Source: an uncultured Clostridia bacterium
GTDB taxonomy: Bacteria; Bacillota; Clostridia; Christensenellales; Borkfalkiaceae
Length of the DNA stretch: 15,876 nt
Direction: 5' to 3'
NCBI GenBank assembly: GCA_934249215.1
Contig: CAKQKN010000111.1
Span: 1-15,876, forward strand
In this document: positions 14,282 through 15,876 of the stretch, one piece after another
Layout of the letters: each line of letters starts with the position of its first letter
Position numbering within the stretch: the first letter of the stretch is position 1
Program-made: the position numbers and the translations under genes
Notes under the pieces: model-generated
The model's database searches: none
Told to the model about the DNA's origin: nothing
Seen by the model: only the letters and a program-made list of their open reading frames with translations

Positions 14282-15470
14282 ATAAACCAGAGAAAATTGC
14301 AGTGCTACCCGCTGTTTGTTAAAGATCCCAACTTTTCGTTATGGGTGGCGGACGAGCTGTTGAATACGGACTATCCTAAAACTTGGTTCGGCGAAAGAAA
14401 AAAGATTTGCGGTTTTGCGGATATCGGCGGGTAAAAATATTGCTTTCTCGGCAGAACCGCCGACTTCGTGCCTTACGGCGTGAAGCCTGCCGAGCAAATA
14501 GACCTTAAAGTAACTGCGTTTACTACCGAGTATACCTTTTCGGCAGGTGGCGCAACTCTTAAAGTTAAATTCGTATCGCCGCTGCTGCCCGACGATATTG
14601 AATTGCTTTCACTTCCCGTGTGTTATATGGAGTATGAACTGACGGGCGGCGACGGAGAAGTGTCGGTTTTTGTCGGCGGAAATATCGCATACAACGACAT
14701 TCCGCAAACGCAGGACAAGCGCGTTATCGGCGACAGTTTTGTGCTTGACGATTGCGAAGCCGCGGTTATCGGACTTCTTCGTCAGTTGCCGCTGAGCAAT
14801 AACAACGACGCTTACGGTGCGGATTGGGGATATTTCTATCTGTCGTGACAGCATACCTATGTTGCGGACGGTGCTGCGCTTGCCGATTACGTAAAATGCA
14901 ATAATCGAAACATTAGCTGCCAAACGGAAGATAAATATATTACAAGTTTCAACACCGCGCCGAGCGACATTGTGATGCTCGGGTACGACGAAACCGTAGC
15001 AATCAATTATTTCGGCAAATATTTGCAAGGGTACTATCTGCAAAACCATTCGATTTTCGACGCTTTGAAATATGTTCAGGCAGATTATGGCGCAATCGAT
15101 AAAAAGTTGTCGGCGTTTGACGATAAATTGCAAAGCGATATTGCCGCTAAGTGCGACGGTTTTTCCGACGAGTATTATAACGTGATTGTGGCGTCGCTTC
15201 GTCAAAGCATTGTCGCACACAAACTTGTCAGTGACGGCGACGATTTGTTGTTTTTATCTAAGGAGTGCTGGTCCAACGGGAGTATTGCTACTGTAGACGT
15301 CAGTTATCCGTCATTTCCTTTGTATTTGCCGTACAATCCCGAGTTGGCAAAAGGAATGATGCGCCCAATAATCAAGTTTGCGCGGATGCCTGTGTGGAAT
15401 TATGATTTCGCTCCGCACGATGCGGGTACTTATCCCGCGTGTAACGGGCAGGGTTACGGGGTGAAAAAGT
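14282..15470 (+). pseudogene. Decayed DUF4964/DUF4965 (glutaminase A-like) protein gene
   Basis: One reading frame runs from 14282 to about 15470 with family features throughout. They are YPLFVKDPNFSLWVADELL and KTWFGERKKICGFADIGG (DUF4964-like), a beta-rich middle (DUF5127-like) with VSVFVGGNIAYND, and a helical DUF4965 end with YYNVIVASLRQSIVAHKLV and WNYDFAPHDAGTYPACNGQG. The expected start is ATA at 14282 after an AGAGG motif. Stops occur in frame at 14432 (TAA, where lysine is usual) and 14846 (TGA). After NGQGYG the frame loses similarity, so the last third of the family's 650-800 residues is gone. Such proteins have a six-hairpin glycosidase-like fold and are often called glutaminases with little evidence. 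It was probably once an operon partner of the GH31 gene. Confidence 0.8.
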
Positions 15471-15586
15471 CCGTTGAGGCGCGACTTAGTACGAAACGAA
15501 ATCAACCCTTCACCACGAGTTCCTTGCGCGTTCGGCGCAGGGCGGTTGCTTTATGTTGTTGCCGAAAAATAATAATCAATAAAATT

Positions 15587-15621
15587 AAGAAGTTCGGAAC
15601 GCTTGTTTCGGACTTCTTTTT
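15587..15621 (+). terminator. Strong terminator at the end of the glycosidase operon
   Basis: A 14-bp stem, AAGAAGTTCGGAAC (15587-15600) with GTTTCGGACTTCTT (15605-15618), loop GCTT, with two G-U pairs, is followed by a T-run. The 15471-15586 stretch before it has short reading frames (one ends GGCFMLLPKNNNQ) that I cannot assign. Confidence 0.85.
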
Positions 15622-15707
15622 GCTTTAATAGAATATGGTTGTCCTGATAGGATTGTAATTATGTTAAAAAATCCCTATATTCTCAGACAAATGTGTTTCG
15701 GATAGCC

Positions 15708-15743
15708 TGAGCATTTTACAATATGCTCACTTTTTTTGTCTGA
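15708..15743 (+). terminator. Hairpin with T-run just inside the right inverted repeat
   Basis: TGAGCAT (15708-15714) pairs with ATGCTCA (15723-15729), followed by C and seven T. A wider pair, TCAGACAAA (15683-15691) with TTTGTCTGA (15735-15743), encloses it. It may block transcription at the IS border; role inferred. Confidence 0.6.
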
Positions 15744-15798
15744 AAATTAAAAAAAGTCGGAGCGTTTTTCTTCACACCCCAACATTTATTTTAGAACC
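15744..15798 (-). repeat. Right terminal inverted repeat
   Basis: On the minus strand it begins GGTTCTAAAATAAATGTTGG and continues GGTGTGAAGAAAAACGCTCC-GACTTTTTTT, the mirror of the left end. Differences from it include positions 8, 18 and 29. Confidence 0.85.
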
Positions 15799-15799
15799 T

Positions 15800-15838
15800 A
15801 AAAAAGTGCATCACTTTTTGTGGAAGTAATGCACTTTT
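15800..15838 (-). terminator. Terminator of the right-hand tRNA
   Basis: On the minus strand AAAAGTGCAT (15838-15829) pairs with ATGCACTTTT (15811-15802), followed by further T. It lies just after the tRNA 3' end and stops transcription before the mobile unit. Confidence 0.75.
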
Positions 15839-15840
15839 CG

Positions 15841-15876
15841 TGGTGGGCAGGGGTGGATTCGGACCACCGAAGTCAG
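15841..15876 (-). tRNA. 3' part of a tRNA, probably tRNA-Tyr (partial)
   Basis: Read on the minus strand: GACTTC, T-arm GGTGG-TCCGAAT-CCACC, acceptor 3' strand CCTGCCC, discriminator A and CCA. The anticodon is beyond the window. The GACTTC before the T-stem is like the long variable arm of tRNA-Tyr (or Leu/Ser), so identity is only probable. Confidence 0.75.

Larger units (their letters stand above)
11275..15798. mobile_element. Decayed ISL3-like unit carrying a GH31 glycosidase gene pair
   Basis: About 4.5 kb bounded by inverted repeats that start GGTTCT at 11275 and end AGAACC at 15798 and match over about 55 bases with about five differences. Inside, next to the left end, is a broken transposase C-terminus, then a second IS-like end, an intact glycosidase and a decayed partner gene. 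The unit lies between the terminators of two convergent tRNA transcripts. The eight bases outside the repeats (TATAAGTA and TAAAAAAG) do not match, so no target duplication is seen. It could be a composite of several insertions and not one transposon. Confidence 0.65.

Noticed and set aside
1..15876. CRISPR array or defence system
   Set aside because: No regularly spaced repeats and no cas, restriction, toxin-antitoxin or phage genes were seen.

Overview
The window looks like chromosome from a Gram-positive, Clostridia-type bacterium, probably an uncultured gut or anaerobic lineage. The support is a PyrR-type leader in front of pyrR, many tRNAs with encoded CCA, TTGACA-17-TATAAT-like promoters, strong AGGAGG-type ribosome binding sites, and a DUF1385/prmC arrangement typical of that group. 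Identification rests on recognised protein motifs only; no database search was possible.

Left part (1-7054). A partial reading frame running in from the left edge joins the C-terminal end of a DUF1385 (YqhQ-like) protein to a complete PrmC methyltransferase, and ends at an intrinsic terminator. Two pyrimidine genes follow on the minus strand: pyrR, with a strong promoter and an attenuator leader, and downstream of it a uracil/xanthine-type permease (uraA). A small conserved protein of unknown function is also on the minus strand. Then comes a plus-strand operon: an 18-codon leader ORF, a glycine-transporter/UPF0126 (TRIC-like) membrane protein, threonine 3-dehydrogenase (tdh) and 2-amino-3-ketobutyrate CoA ligase (kbl). 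Together these would convert threonine to glycine plus acetyl-CoA and move glycine across the membrane.

Middle part (7055-11264). A bidirectional terminator separates kbl from a small putative membrane-protein gene on the minus strand, which has a long hairpin in its leader. A strong promoter then drives feoA-feoB (ferrous iron uptake) and an RluA-family pseudouridine synthase; these genes overlap tightly. Next come tRNA-Val(UAC), tRNA-Gly(GCC) and tRNA-Cys(GCA), with promoters upstream of Val and of Cys and intrinsic terminators after Gly and after Cys.

Right part (11265-15876). About 4.5 kb is bounded by near-identical inverted repeats of roughly 55 bp that resemble ISL3-family ends. Inside are a second, nested IS-like end, a broken transposase C-terminus, an intact GH31 glycosidase with a PA14-like insertion, and a decayed DUF4964/DUF4965 (glutaminase A-like) gene with a lost start codon, two in-frame stops and a missing C-terminus. 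The unit sits between the terminator of tRNA-Cys and the terminator of a convergent tRNA, whose 3' half ends the window. I read it as a degenerating mobile or IS-bounded accessory unit carrying a carbohydrate gene pair. The most interesting items are the DUF1385-PrmC fusion, the pyrR leader structure, the glycine-transporter/tdh/kbl operon, and this tRNA-bounded glycosidase island.
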